Shown here in pieces: positions 34,632 through 45,648 of a stretch of 64,000 nucleotides of DNA (position 1 is its first letter; every line of letters begins with the position of its first letter). The notes beneath the pieces were generated by a model that saw only the letters and a list, made by a program, of their open reading frames with translations, did not search any database and had not been told where the DNA came from. A program made the translations under genes and the position numbers. The stretch is from Effrenium voratum (Eukaryota > Sar > Dinophyceae > Suessiales > Symbiodiniaceae): positions 78,501-142,500 of the forward strand of contig CAUJNA010000502.1 of assembly GCA_963377175.1 (NCBI GenBank). The letters are read 5' to 3'.

Positions 34632-34710
34632 AAGGGTACCTTCTTTTCTTCTGTAGTCTGTTTTCGTAGGGGAAACCCGCCCCAATAAAAAAGGTAAAAG
34701 GGTACTACTA
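34632..34710. repeat. Dispersed repeat D, copy 2
   Basis: AAGGGTACCTTCTTTTCTTC, TGTAGTCTGTTTTCGTAGGG and AAAAGGTAAAAGGGTACTACTA align with 12149-12220. It is flanked on both sides by CAATCCAAACCAAACC words (34575 and 34737), suggesting insertion into a duplicated repeat. Confidence 0.55.
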
Positions 34711-36160
34711 AAAACCTAGAATTATAGGGAAGCTCAATCCAAACCAAACCTGCGGGCTCCAAACCACCAATCATAGGGAAGCTGAACGACAGGACCCCGC
34801 GCCTCAAAAAACGTCACACGCCCAGCCCCTTTCTTCGCGCGAGCGAGCCGTCGCCTTTGGGCGCTGGCAGGGACGTGGCATCCGGAGGCGACCACCTGGC
34901 AAGGCGACTCGATCGAATCAAACGCCACTGAGCCTCAAAAAACGCGGGGACCCCCGGTTTAGCGTCACATGGAAGTACCTGGAGTCTGCTTCCGACCCTT
35001 TAAACATGGGGTCATGACCCATTGATTTTGGGGAATGACCTTAGAATCACCGTTTTTAAAGGATCATTAAGACTCCAGATACGCGTTGCATAATTTGCAG
35101 GGGAGAATTGTGATTTGGCCTCTAAAGCTGAAACGGGTAGCCTCAACAAAAACATCCCGGTTGTTCTTTGTCCATGCTCCCTATTTGACACCCTCAAAAC
35201 AGGTGGAGATAACTCCCATGGTAAAGCGATGTCCAAACAAGGGCTGCGGAGAAATGCTCATTGAGTAATCATAATGGCAAACGCCATTTGCCCGAGCATC
35301 CCGAGCATCCCCAAGTTTTCAGCAGGGTGGATTAAACAGGGCTTGTCCAACTTCAGGAGTAAAATGGTGAATTCCCATGGCTGCCTACTACATTAACATA
35401 GCCTACGGTGCTAACTGGAAGAAACGGATTGGCTGGCGAAGGGACGAAGGGACATCCATGCAGCAAGAGGACAAAAGGGCGGTACCCACTGGATAATGCG
35501 TCTTGTTTGGTTTTCTTCACCTGGGTGTCAAACAAAAATGGTACCAGTTGTCCGATTAGGCATAGAGCATGCCTGGCCGGTCCAGGAAAGGGTATCGAAG
35601 GCATCAGGGTGTTCAAGAAACCGGCTTCGCCTGGGTGCAGGAAGCGTTTCTTGCCGGTGCTGCTGGAGATGACCGCGAATCCTCGAAGGCCGTGTTGGCG
35701 CAGTCGGGTGTCGGAGAGTGGCCCCGATCTACAGCCGCAAGGACAGCTCTGTAGGGCCACCCCCCACGAGTGCAGTGCTGTAGGTGCTGGTGCTGCTGTG
35801 TTGAGGTGGCGCAGGTCGTTGCCATATTGAGGATCTCCGTACTTTTGCTCCTCCTCAGATGTCTACTGGAAGTTGGATTCGTCAGCATCGCTCCAAATAG
35901 GCCACTCCTGAATGACTGATCCCAGATTGGGAAAAGGGTTGGTGCTGGGCCGGTTGCTGAGGGTTGGAGGGTCTACAAATGCTTAAAGGGCCAGACACTT
36001 TTTGAATCATCCACATTTAAACAAAGGGACGAAACTGGAAAAGGGTCAGATAACTGAGTATTGCTTATGGGGTTGTGGGGAAGTTGCAAAACCAAATTAT
36101 GATCAGACACCCTGGAATGACCCTTGTATGTACTTATGAAAAATGAGCTGAATGCTATCC

Positions 36161-36236
36161 GGGGCTGTGGCGCAATGGCAGCGTGCCCACGCTTTCCACG
36201 CATGGGAGGTTGCGGGCTCAAGTCCCGTCGGCCCTA
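36161..36236 (+). tRNA. tRNA-like gene with enlarged anticodon arm
   Basis: A cloverleaf can be drawn: acceptor GGGGCTG/CGGCCCT (seven pairs, two of them G-T), D arm GCGC/GCGT around AATGGCA, variable AGGTT, T arm GCGGG/CCCGT around CTCAAGT, discriminator A. A box (TGGCGCAATGGCAG) is good; B box GGCTCAAGTCC differs from consensus at one key T. The anticodon arm at 36186-36206 is 21 nt instead of 17, a seven-pair stem (one C-A mismatch) with loop TTTCCAC, giving central triplet TCC (Gly). The body otherwise resembles tRNA-Trp. TTTT at about 36279 could terminate transcription. A true unusual tRNA, a tRNA pseudogene or a SINE head are all possible. Confidence 0.45.
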
Positions 36237-39200
36237 TGCCCCCTTTGGTCCCTTTCAACACACTAGAGCCACCGGGTGTCTTTTCTTTCTTTCTTTTTCT
36301 GGGTACCAGTCTTTCTTTTTTGGGCTTTAAGGGCAACCGAAAGGGGAAAACCACCATTGTGGACCACAGCTCACTTCCGCCAGCTTTGGCTTTCGATGCC
36401 CATCTTTCGAGGCACCCCGGCAGCTCATGCAAAATGGTTTGGTCTCCAACCATCTGCTCGATATCCGTGAAATCTTGAGCATTCCGCGATCCATCCAGCC
36501 AGCCAGAACCACCCCCACCCCACACCAACCTCCAACCCAAGGTGAACGTTTTCAAAGCAAACCAGCCCTTTTTGAGAGACCGAGAAACTTGAGTTTCGTG
36601 GCATTTGAACAACATGCCGCCATGACGCACGTAGCCATCTAGTAAAGGAACCTAACCGGAGGCTGGAAGATCCAACCGGACGCCAAGGCCCTTGGTGGAA
36701 GCCAGCGAACGGGGTTTAGGGGGGAAGAGGGCTATGCGCCACAGGGGATTCGCTTGATATCCGCAAAACATGTTGCAAAGCGAACCACCCCCAAAGTGCT
36801 TTCCTTGTTTTCACAAAACGGAAAAGGAGACCTGTTCAAATGACCTAGCCATTCTGGGCAAACCCATATAGCTTCCCACTCAGGCGATTCCTATGTATAG
36901 GACATGGATCATGGGTGCATCGCCTCTGTGACACGGGCTGCCAGTCGTCATCCTGGGACATAGCACCGGAAAAGGGAACCCTTCGTCGGGGGTGCGCGAC
37001 GTGCGCGCTGCTCGTGACCCCACTAAACAAAAGGGGGACAAAAATGGCAAGTTGTCCAGGTGTCATGAGATTCATGTGAGATTCATGTTCCCTGGCTTTA
37101 CAAATTGTGCTCTCTCATGAGTGGGCTAGAATCTAGCAATGGGTGGCCAAACAAGTACAGGAATCATTGATTTTTAGGAGAACCATTGAACACGTTGTGC
37201 TATGCAATGCTTCCTGGTTTCCCAAACTGCGTTGTTCATGGGTGGGTGAGACCTCTTTTAGGGTAACACCCAGAGTTTGCACGCGAATTCATAAAACTAT
37301 TTTTCCATGCGCGGCAGGGGAGCTTCGTAAAGAAAGACACCCAAATGGGAGTGTTGGTAGTGATCATAGAGTACTCCTTGCCTTACATGACGTCCTAGAA
37401 CAAAGCCCCAAAGTGCTACAAGCCCGTCCACACAACCCTGGCTATTTGAGCAGTTAATACTCAATGGGTGCCCCAATGACATTGGATTTTGGTGAGTAAC
37501 CATCATTCCCAAGTGGCAATGTGTTGAGTATACAAAATGCCATTCCCCAGTAGATCAGTAGATGACAGAAAATAATGACCGTTGCTCATCTCAATCCTAA
37601 ACAGTTCAACACGTCGGCCCCGTGCGTGCAAAATGAACAGGTTGCATTGTCCAATGTTCAAAAAGGTCTGTACAAAGCTCATGTATTGACTGGCTCCAAA
37701 TGTGTGTCCGTCTTGAAATAGGGGACCAAACAAAAGGAAAGAAACCCAAAAGGATTGTTTCAAAGCCGGACTCGCTGCAGAAGTCCAGAAGTTTGAGGGT
37801 GATCAGGGTTGCTTCAAATTCCTTGGCGCAAAGGCCGACAAAGGGATACTACAAACCCAGTCACTTTTCTATGATCAAAGTCACCGGAGTAGCTGAAAAG
37901 GACACCTCCCGCTCTGACCTTGACAATTGCTGGGGTTTGATCATGAGGTTTCGAGAAGCCGTGAAGCAATCCGTGACCAAAATCGGACCTCCCGTTGCAT
38001 TGGCTTCACCCAGGCGAGTGTTGCTGGAAAATTGAAAATTATCTCGACTGAACATCGAGTGGTCCCGCGCACGTGGTGCGAATGCAGCTGAACGGCTTTC
38101 TATTGGCCCTAGTTGTGCAGCTTACAGGGAGGTGAATAAGTGCCATCGAATCAAGGGGGGCTTCACACATGTGCAAGATGATTCTCATATCCAATCCGCG
38201 GCCAAAAACGTCGAAACCAAGCTTGCATCAAAACTGGCAAGGACAAATCCTTTTGGGATTTGGAAAAACCTCAAAGGTCGTCAAGGTGAACAACTCTTTA
38301 CAAGAAGGATGAAATGACAAATCAAGCATGTGCCTCCCGGATCCAAGGGGGCTTCCGCGAGTCTCTGCAGACATCTTGTGCTTTGTTGCGCCCCTTGAAT
38401 GTAGTGGTGCTCGGGTGGTCGAAAACGTTTGTAGGCACCGGATTTGAATCAACATGTTGATAAGGCCTTTGAGTGTCGACTGCAGGTTGGCCCGGTCAGG
38501 CACCTTCAGTAGGAGCTCCAACATCCTCGGTTGGCTGGGTGACAGGAAAAGCTCAGACTCCAATCGGCTCAAAGGACCTGGCAGTGATATCTTCTGGGAT
38601 GATAGTCCGAGAATCCAATATGGGTGGGACACCCGAAATAGATTTCCTGTTGGTGTCCCTCTAAAACCAACCCGACATGCGTAGCTCAACGAAGCACGCA
38701 TATATGAAGCACCCAACCAAGAAAACCAAAAGTAAGGTCAGTTTTGGGCAACTGAGTAGGAGGCCAATGGGTGTCAGAATCGAAGGGCATTGGAGACTCT
38801 GTCAAAACAATCTCTAACTGGGTTGATTGGTAACGTAATTAAAGACTTCAAGTGAACGCGGACGGGCCCAGTTTTGAGAATTGGCCAAATTGGAGGCTTC
38901 AGGCCTGCTATTCAAATGGAAGCCTCAAAGCCCTCCCATTGTTTGTAGGTCGGGGATATCCAACTGCCTCGTGTTTGCGGGAGACGCTGTGCCTTGAGGT
39001 TGCTAGGCTGTCTTTGCCTGGATGGCTTGGCACTTGCGAAGTCAAACCACACTCTTCCCAAAAGCTTCGACCAACCCAGGGGCTAATTCTCACTGGGGAA
39101 ATCGGCGAGGTGTACACTCGAGACTTTCGAGGGGCCAGCCCGCAACGCTGGAGATGTTTGGGTTTGAAACCTTGGTCATTTGCAAAATTGGCGACGGGTG

Positions 39201-41227
39201 AGTCTCTGAGTTGCTGGAGGTTGTGACTCTAGAAGTCTTCTCGAGTGCCAATCCATACCTGACCCGAGTTGGCTTCCAATCCATCTCGATCCCAACTCCC
39301 CACTGTAAAGTAACAGTTGCGTTCTCGGTAGCCAACAAGTACACCAGATTCATTGCAAAGCCAAACAACTTGTTGGCACAACATCTATAGTTCATGCAGT
39401 GCTGAACAAAAACATCCCAAGCAGAAGGGTAGGAAAAGGGAAAGCCTGAAAAGGCGGAACCGAGTGACACCTCACTAAATGCATGTACACTTGAGTTCAT
39501 TCAGCCTCAAAGTAACCCCGTGACTTCCATTTGCAGTAGAGCCCCCTGGAAAAAGTGAGGACATATTTCCAGAGATGGATTCCATCTCTGAAACCAACAG
39601 CGGAAAAGAACAAAACAAATCTACTTTCAGCAAATGGAAGGTAACTGTGACCCGATCAGAGGCCCTTGCCGGTGATCCCTGGGCAGTTCCGGCAGGTCGT
39701 GGCCCATCAGGGAATCCACCTGTCGGGCTGACTTCGTCGAATGGACTGAAGACCACCGGCGGCCAAGAAATGAAACACGGGCATATGTTGCTTGGCATTT
39801 TTTTTCGAAAGGACAACACCCTCCAAAGTGAAGAACAATCAGGCAGCCTTTTAAGCTTCCTGGGTGTGGCAAATCAGCCTGAACTTGTGATACCAAAGTG
39901 GTTGGTTCCCACAACAACTTATGATCACCTTAAAGAACATTCTCCAAAAATATCGCAGAAAACTCAAATTCGGGAATCTTCAAGAAGCTTTTAGCTTGAG
40001 CTTCTGTTATCCCCGAAACAGTGGTCTCCCTATACACGTCCAACTACCAGCTGGGTTGCTATGCGGGGAGGATTCATCGCCCGTTGTTCTAGTCCGTAGA
40101 GGGACGCCTCCACAACAGGGCAAACCCCTACCATCCAGCACCAGGATCAAGTATTGCCTTTGAAACTATATTTTAAGTGGCTGACCTCACTCCGAAAGAA
40201 GCACAACTGGGACTTGGAACCAAGTTGCAACAAGTTTATTGACTTGGCCAGGCCAATCCGATCTGACGCCTGCAACAAGCTAACTTGTTGCCTGTGAACA
40301 GGGAACATGAAGGAAACCCAGCAGGGCAAGAAGCTAAGGTCAGAACCTCCAAGTCAGGCCAAAGAGTTCTCATGGGCATAATTGGGCATTCCCGAGGGCT
40401 TCTGCCAAGGGGCGTAGCGGGGTGCGCAGTGGGGGCTGCCAGAAAAGGATTACGGAACAACATATCAACCTCTGTCTGGTTCTGTTGAAGGCAAGGCAAC
40501 CATGTTGGGATTCTTACTATAGCTTGATTCCGCTCTTCCATTTGCTGGAAGTGCTCGGTTTGATGTCGCGCTGGATGTTTTGAATTGGGAAAGCGAACGT
40601 TGCACTGCACTCCTGTTTGTCTTTTGCATGCCCATTAAATCTTCCTGGGAGTAGTGGCTTCCTGAGATTGGCCTGAAAAAGTCTACACTTCTTGTTGTCC
40701 GCTCAAGTGGTCTCTCCAAAAAGTGACTCAAGTTCAGTAGCTCGGGAAGTGAGAATCTTGAAGGCTGCCCCTAATATTGACGCAGGATTAACAAAAAAAC
40801 TGGGCGGTCTAGGCGGGGTGTTTGCTCCAAACGCGAAGTGTTTGCCTCTAACATGGGACACCTTCCACAAAAACCGACCAAGGGTCAGGGATGGGGAAAA
40901 AAAAAAACATATCCAACCAAAATCGAGAGCTTATGAATCCTAGATGTTTATCCATTTTTTAACACCTCCTTTTACCTCCCAGGTCTAATCCCAGGCTTTT
41001 GCCCGCTTTCGAAACTCAAAATCTGATTTCGGGGGCCCAAGCCACGGGCTTCGATCTCGCCCGCGCCAGCTCAATTCTGGCCGTAAGAACAAGGCCTAGT
41101 CTTTCATGTTGGAAGGAAACCCACCCGTTGCAAAAAGAAGAAACAAAAACCGGAAAAAGAAGAAGAAGAACAACCCAAAAAAAACAGAAGCAACCCACTG
41201 GGTGTTCAGGTATCCCTTAGTTGTTAG
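36237..41227. other. No supported gene
   Basis: Intron-like or intergenic sequence. A T/C-rich stretch (36275-36330) follows the tRNA-like gene. No frame with convincing splice sites or family resemblance was found; frames of up to 175 codons near 36.1-36.6 and 38.2-38.7 kb look like chance. Confidence 0.45.
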
Positions 41228-41300
41228 TTGGTGGTTTGGGTATTTTAAGCCCTAGTTCTTGTAGAGGGGAAATGGGAATCCCTAACCAGACCAACTGGGA
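41228..41300 (-). repeat. Diverged copy of the GGTTTGG repeat family
   Basis: Read on the minus strand, GTTGGTCTGGTTAGGGATTC, CCCCTCTACAAGAACTAGGG and CCCAAACCACCAAC follow the same order as 34508-34593 and 41331-41418. The ends AGTTGGTGGTTTGG and CCAGACCAACTGG are inverted. Confidence 0.45.
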
Positions 41301-41330
41301 AAAAGCTGATGTCTCAGCTTTCCTCATTGT

Positions 41331-41418
41331 GGTTTGGATTGGCGGTTTGGTGGTTAAGAAGGGGTTACCCTCTGCAAAAGCCAGGAGTTCAAAAAACCCC
41401 AAACCACCAATCCAAACC
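41331..41418 (+). repeat. 88-bp element with 20-bp terminal inverted repeats
   Basis: GGTTTGGATTGGCGGTTTGG at 41331-41350 pairs with 41399-41418 with one mismatch. The 48-bp interior TGGTTAAGAAGGGG...CCAGGAGTTCAAAAAACC resembles decayed Pol III A and B boxes. It is therefore either a MITE or a tRNA-derived unit whose acceptor-like ends were extended. Confidence 0.6.
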
Positions 41419-41599
41419 TGCCTGATGTTTGGGAAACAGGGTACATGGCCCTCAACAAAAAAAAACGCATGGATGTCCCAGCCTGCGGGAAGGGCTGGCC
41501 CTTCCATGCCGGAACCCCCTCTCGCCTGGCGAAAACCGAGAGGTCCAAGCTCGTCTTGGAGCATTCAATCGCCATCCAACATCTGGGTTTCTAAATGTG

Positions 41600-41643
41600 T
41601 TTTTTTTTTTTTTATATTTTTTTTTGATTTTTTTTTTTTTTTT
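41600..41643 (+). repeat. Interrupted poly-T tract
   Basis: About 40 T with scattered A and G; low complexity. Confidence 0.9.
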
Positions 41644-43468
41644 AAGTGTCCTTTTGGCTTCCCTTTAAACCAACAAGGGTACCCTCTAATTGGCCACATC
41701 TTCTCTCCTTTCTGTTTGGCACGGCGCAAGCCTCCGGGAACCGACGGCCACCGATGGCTCACGAGGCGATCGCGATCGCGATCCGAGTCCGCGGCTCGGG
41801 CCAGGGGCTCGCCTCGGGCGGAGCTGCGATCGGATCGAAGACCCGACGACTGGAGCCTGGAGTGCGTGCATGACGCCTGTGGGGTTACCCAAAACACAGG
41901 GGTCATGACCCCATCTTTGAAGGGGGTCATTGACCAAAAGGGGTCACGACCCCATCTTAGGGTCATGGAGACACCAGGTACTCATTTTGCGCGGAAGGGG
42001 TGGCAGTGACTCGAGCGGGGCTTGTCTTTTGTCAAAGGGAAAGTCTCTGGGAAAACTTGCTGGTTCGAGAGGGTGGGAATGAGAAATGGAACGACCCCGA
42101 TTTAAACCATCCAACTGGTGGCTTCCTGTATTCAGGAATCCCCTTTCGGAGCATTCCCAACACCCGGAACGGTCATTCCCTACGAGAAGCAGCTAAAAAA
42201 CAGTTGATTCACAATCAACACCTAAAGCTCTAGGGGTAAACGTTTCCTACGCAAGAATTGACACAAACTCATCACCAAAATCTTCTGACTGGTACTCAGG
42301 GTTACAAGTCTGCCCAACAACAGGTATAGAAATCGAAGGCGGCCGCGAATTCCTATTGTCATAGACTGAGCCCCACTAACAGTCAGCTGCCCGGGCTTTG
42401 ATTGTGGCTCGACATTTGCCAGGGGTTCGGCTCTGTCGAGCCCTGGGTCTAAACCCTCACCTGCCCCAAAGACCTGGAAAACAGCTGTCATAGCGCTTGT
42501 GGGAGGGTATCTGAAAAATAGGTTTCCTCTTCAAGGCACCCTTTTGTGAGGCCTTGACTGTGAACTGAGATTTGGACAACTGAGCTATTCAGCAAGCACA
42601 ACTTCCCGGCCAGAAGCTAGTTTCCGGATCTCGGCAAACAAAGCGTAGCCTTTGGGTTGCCTTGACTCACAATTTGGTTGCCTTGACGTGTCAATTCTGT
42701 TCAAAACAACCTGACAAACCAAAAGGCCAATCATGGGAAACAGTCTGCCAAGAAATACGCCGGGAAACCCTACCCAACAAGCCCACTCACTTCCTGAATG
42801 GATTGGCCAAACATGTCCAAGCCGTTCATTTGTGACTCCCACAAAGTGACGAAAATCCCCGCGGTGTCCTCTCGAGTCACGGGGAGCCAGGCTTTCTCCT
42901 CTCGGTCACCCGAGAAGGTCCTATGCCTGGCACGCGCACAAAAGCATGGCCGATGCCCCAGAAAAGCTTCGGAAGGAACCGAAACGGGTTGCAACCAAGG
43001 GGCGCCTTTCCTGTGCTGCACAACCAGCGTTTAGCGGGTCCCCTGAGTGGCCCCAAGCACACCTCCAGCTAGCCACCAACAGGGCCCATACTTTATAGCA
43101 AAGTCAACGAAGTCATAAGCTAAAGGGAAGCGGTTACGGTATTTCTTTTGACGCACTCGCACCGTCGGGATGTAATGTTCGCCTCGGGCCCAAGGATTGT
43201 GCCACTCAAAAACATATTGCCCGAGAACTCTGGGGTGAATTCCGTTTGCTTCAGAACCTATGGGTGAATGCCGATAAAATAACCTATATTCCATTGGTAG
43301 TTTCAGGGTCCAGGTACTTCAGGAGCCCCAAACCAAGCAGCCGCCTCTCGCCGTCCAGCCAGCGCTTGGCGTCCTCGTTCCGGAAGCCAGGCACCTGAGA
43401 GCAAGCCAAATGGCGCTAAGGAAAGCCATCATAAAATGAACAGCTATGCATGCGCGTACTATGCACAC
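41644..43468. other. No supported gene
   Basis: Contains a GC-rich patch at 41750-41880 open in several frames of both strands, and a palindromic GGGGTCATGACCCC cluster at 41899-41970. A partial CTCACTTCCTGAATGGATTGG terminus sits at 42785. Confidence 0.45.
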
Positions 43469-43521
43469 ATACAAATAGATAGATAGATAGATAGATAGGA
43501 TAGATTAGATTAGATTAGATC

Positions 43522-43564
<43 letters not shown>

Positions 43565-43682
43565 TAGATAGATATGATAGGATAGATAGGATAGATCGAT
43601 AGATAGCTAGATTAGATTAGATTAGATTAGATTAGATAGATAGAATAGATTAGATTAGATAGATGGATGGATGGATAGATAT
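43469..43682 (+). repeat. Compound GATA/GATTA/GACA microsatellite
   Basis: Blocks of GATA, GATTA, GACA, GATAG and GATGG alternate over about 210 bp, apparently by stepwise slippage with point change. Confidence 0.95.
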
Positions 43683-44984
43683 GGTACATCCCCCCAGTTT
43701 TGACCAAGACAACAACCTCACCAAAAGAGGGCACTGCGGAGGGGAGGGGGGTCGGAATTGCAAATTCGCATTTAGATGTCTAACTACGGCATTCAGATGC
43801 TGGATCCAAGATCCAGGATTTCTGCAGGTTGTTTGTCGTGTCGTTTAGGTGTCCGTGAGGCTTAGGCTTAGGTGGTTGCAAGTGCTTCTCTGCAGCTTTT
43901 GAACCCCCGCAGTTACCTGGGAGTAACTTGACCTCGAGGGAGAAGCCTTGCCTTTGCTTTCCTCCCCCCCATTTTGCAAAGTCAAGCTGGACCTTTCTTG
44001 GGGAGCCTCAATTTGCCAGAAGAGGGAAAGGGTCAGGAAGGCATCGAGCAGGACATGCCACAAAACGGCCCGTGGGAAAGCTATTGTCAATGGGTCCAAC
44101 GTAACCGCCTCTCCACCTTTGCCAAATACCCTATTGATAAGGCCACACTAAAAATACCTTCTGGGTGCCTTCAGCGGACCAAAAGTCGGCCCTTGGTTGC
44201 AAGCAGGGAAGCGGCCATTTCCCAAAGCGATGGGAATAAGTTTCGGTGTCAAAGTCAACTTGGGATAGCGCGGCCTTGGATGCAACCGCATGACATGGAC
44301 TCGACATTCTTCACTTGGCGCCCCTTCTGGATGAATATGATTTGGGTCTCTTCTTGTTCGGGGACCATCGGGACACCCAAAAAGCTGGCAAGCCCCACTT
44401 TGCTTTCCCAGCCACAAGCAGGTACTCACTTGCTCAAAGGACCTGGAAGTAAAAGGTTAACCTTTTGGGACCTTTACTAAAATAGACCAAACTAGGAAAA
44501 CCAAAAGGTTAAAAGGTCGGCTTTGGGCAACTGAGGGTACCCTCAACAAAAAGGCACTTCAACTTGATGCCCCCAGACGAAGGGGTCAAGGTACAAGGAG
44601 CAATCTGCTGGGCGCTGGCACCCGCGCGGGAAGCGATGCTCGCGGCAGCTCCTCCAAAGGCCTCGCCAGAGCGCTGGGCCAAGCCTAGCCCCAGGATTCA
44701 TTTGGGCCATTTGGGGGCTGATCAAAATTCCGGGCCCCTGAATGACCACAGGTAGATGTCCTTGTGAAAATTTTGCCTGTTAGCGAATGACCATGGATGT
44801 TCCGTTTTAGTGGGAAAGTTGTCTGTTAGGTTCTTGCGGTCATCCTCAACCCCCATTTATGCCTTGGTCAACACTCATTGTGGGTCACGGTCATGATTCT
44901 CAAAATGCCAACCTTCCCACCAGCTTCTCTTTGATGAGTTCAACTCTCACGTGCCACTGGGCCACCGGCCGATCTTTCATTGAA
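43683..44984. other. No supported gene
   Basis: An alanine-rich coding-like patch near 44600-44690 is open on both strands (minus frame …FGGAAASIASRAGASAQQ…). It has a CCCAG acceptor on the minus side but no clear donor, so it is not called. Confidence 0.4.
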
Positions 44985-45100
44985 CAACCCAGTCCTGCCC
45001 TAGAAAAATCACCCAGGGTTCATTTCTGACCCAAGGGACCAGCAACCCAGTCCTTTCCTAGAAAAATCACCCAGCTTCATTTCTGACCCAAACAAACCAG
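44985..45100. repeat. 58-bp tandem duplication
   Basis: CAACCCAGTCCTGCCCTAGA to GACCCAAGGGACCAG at 44985-45042 is repeated at 45043-45100 with few changes, including a short deletion in the second unit. Confidence 0.8.
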
Positions 45101-45317
45101 CCAAAACCGTCCGCGGCAGGGCGCCAATGGCCCGTCCCGATGGCTACCGCGGATCTCGCCTGTCTTTTCGCAGCGCCTCGTTGAGCTGCTCCTAACGGCG
45201 CGTTGGGAGGAACTGGGATGGAGCACCTGGCTGCCGCGGACCCGTGGTTTCGACCATACGGCATTTAGGCCAATGGATTCAATTTGGGGAGAAAACACAT
45301 CTACAGAGAGAAAAAAA

Positions 45318-45648
45318 CATCAACAGAACAAAAATCCATCAACAGAAACAAATCCATCAACAGAAAAATCCATCAACAGAAAAGTCCATCAACACAAAAA
45401 TCCATCAACAGAAACAAATCCATCAACAGGAAAATCCATCAACAGAAAAGTCCATCAACAGAAAAATCCATCAACAGAAAAAAACCATCAACAGAAAAGT
45501 CCATCAACAGAAAAATCCATCAACAGAAAAAAACCATCAACAGAAAAATCCATCAACAGAAAAATCCATCAACAGAAAAATCCATCAACAGAAAAAATCC
45601 ATCAACAGAAAAATCCATCAACAGAAAAATCCATCAACATAAAAATTC
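45318..45648 (+). repeat. 16-bp tandem repeat, about 20 copies
   Basis: Unit CATCAACAGAAAAATC with small length variants (16-20 bp). The + strand has no stop in any frame across the array, giving three overlapping Lys/Asn/Gln/Ser-rich open frames that are artefacts of the repeat. It is not a CRISPR array, since there are no distinct spacers. Confidence 0.95.

Larger units (their letters stand above)
31779..36160. other. No supported gene; repeats only
   Basis: Holds the G-rich minisatellite, a TA run, dispersed repeat D copy 2 and a tRNA-box-containing repeat. A minus block near 34820-34900 (…VPASAQRRRLARAKKG…) is flanked by a CAG acceptor and GT, but is too short to call. The 32700-32860 stretch is C-rich and low in complexity. 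Confidence 0.5.

Noticed and set aside
41750..41880. GC-rich patch resembling an exon
   Set aside because: Open in four or more frames; composition alone does not select one.
45318..45648. CRISPR-like regular array
   Set aside because: Units are contiguous with no unique spacers and no cas genes; it is a simple tandem repeat.
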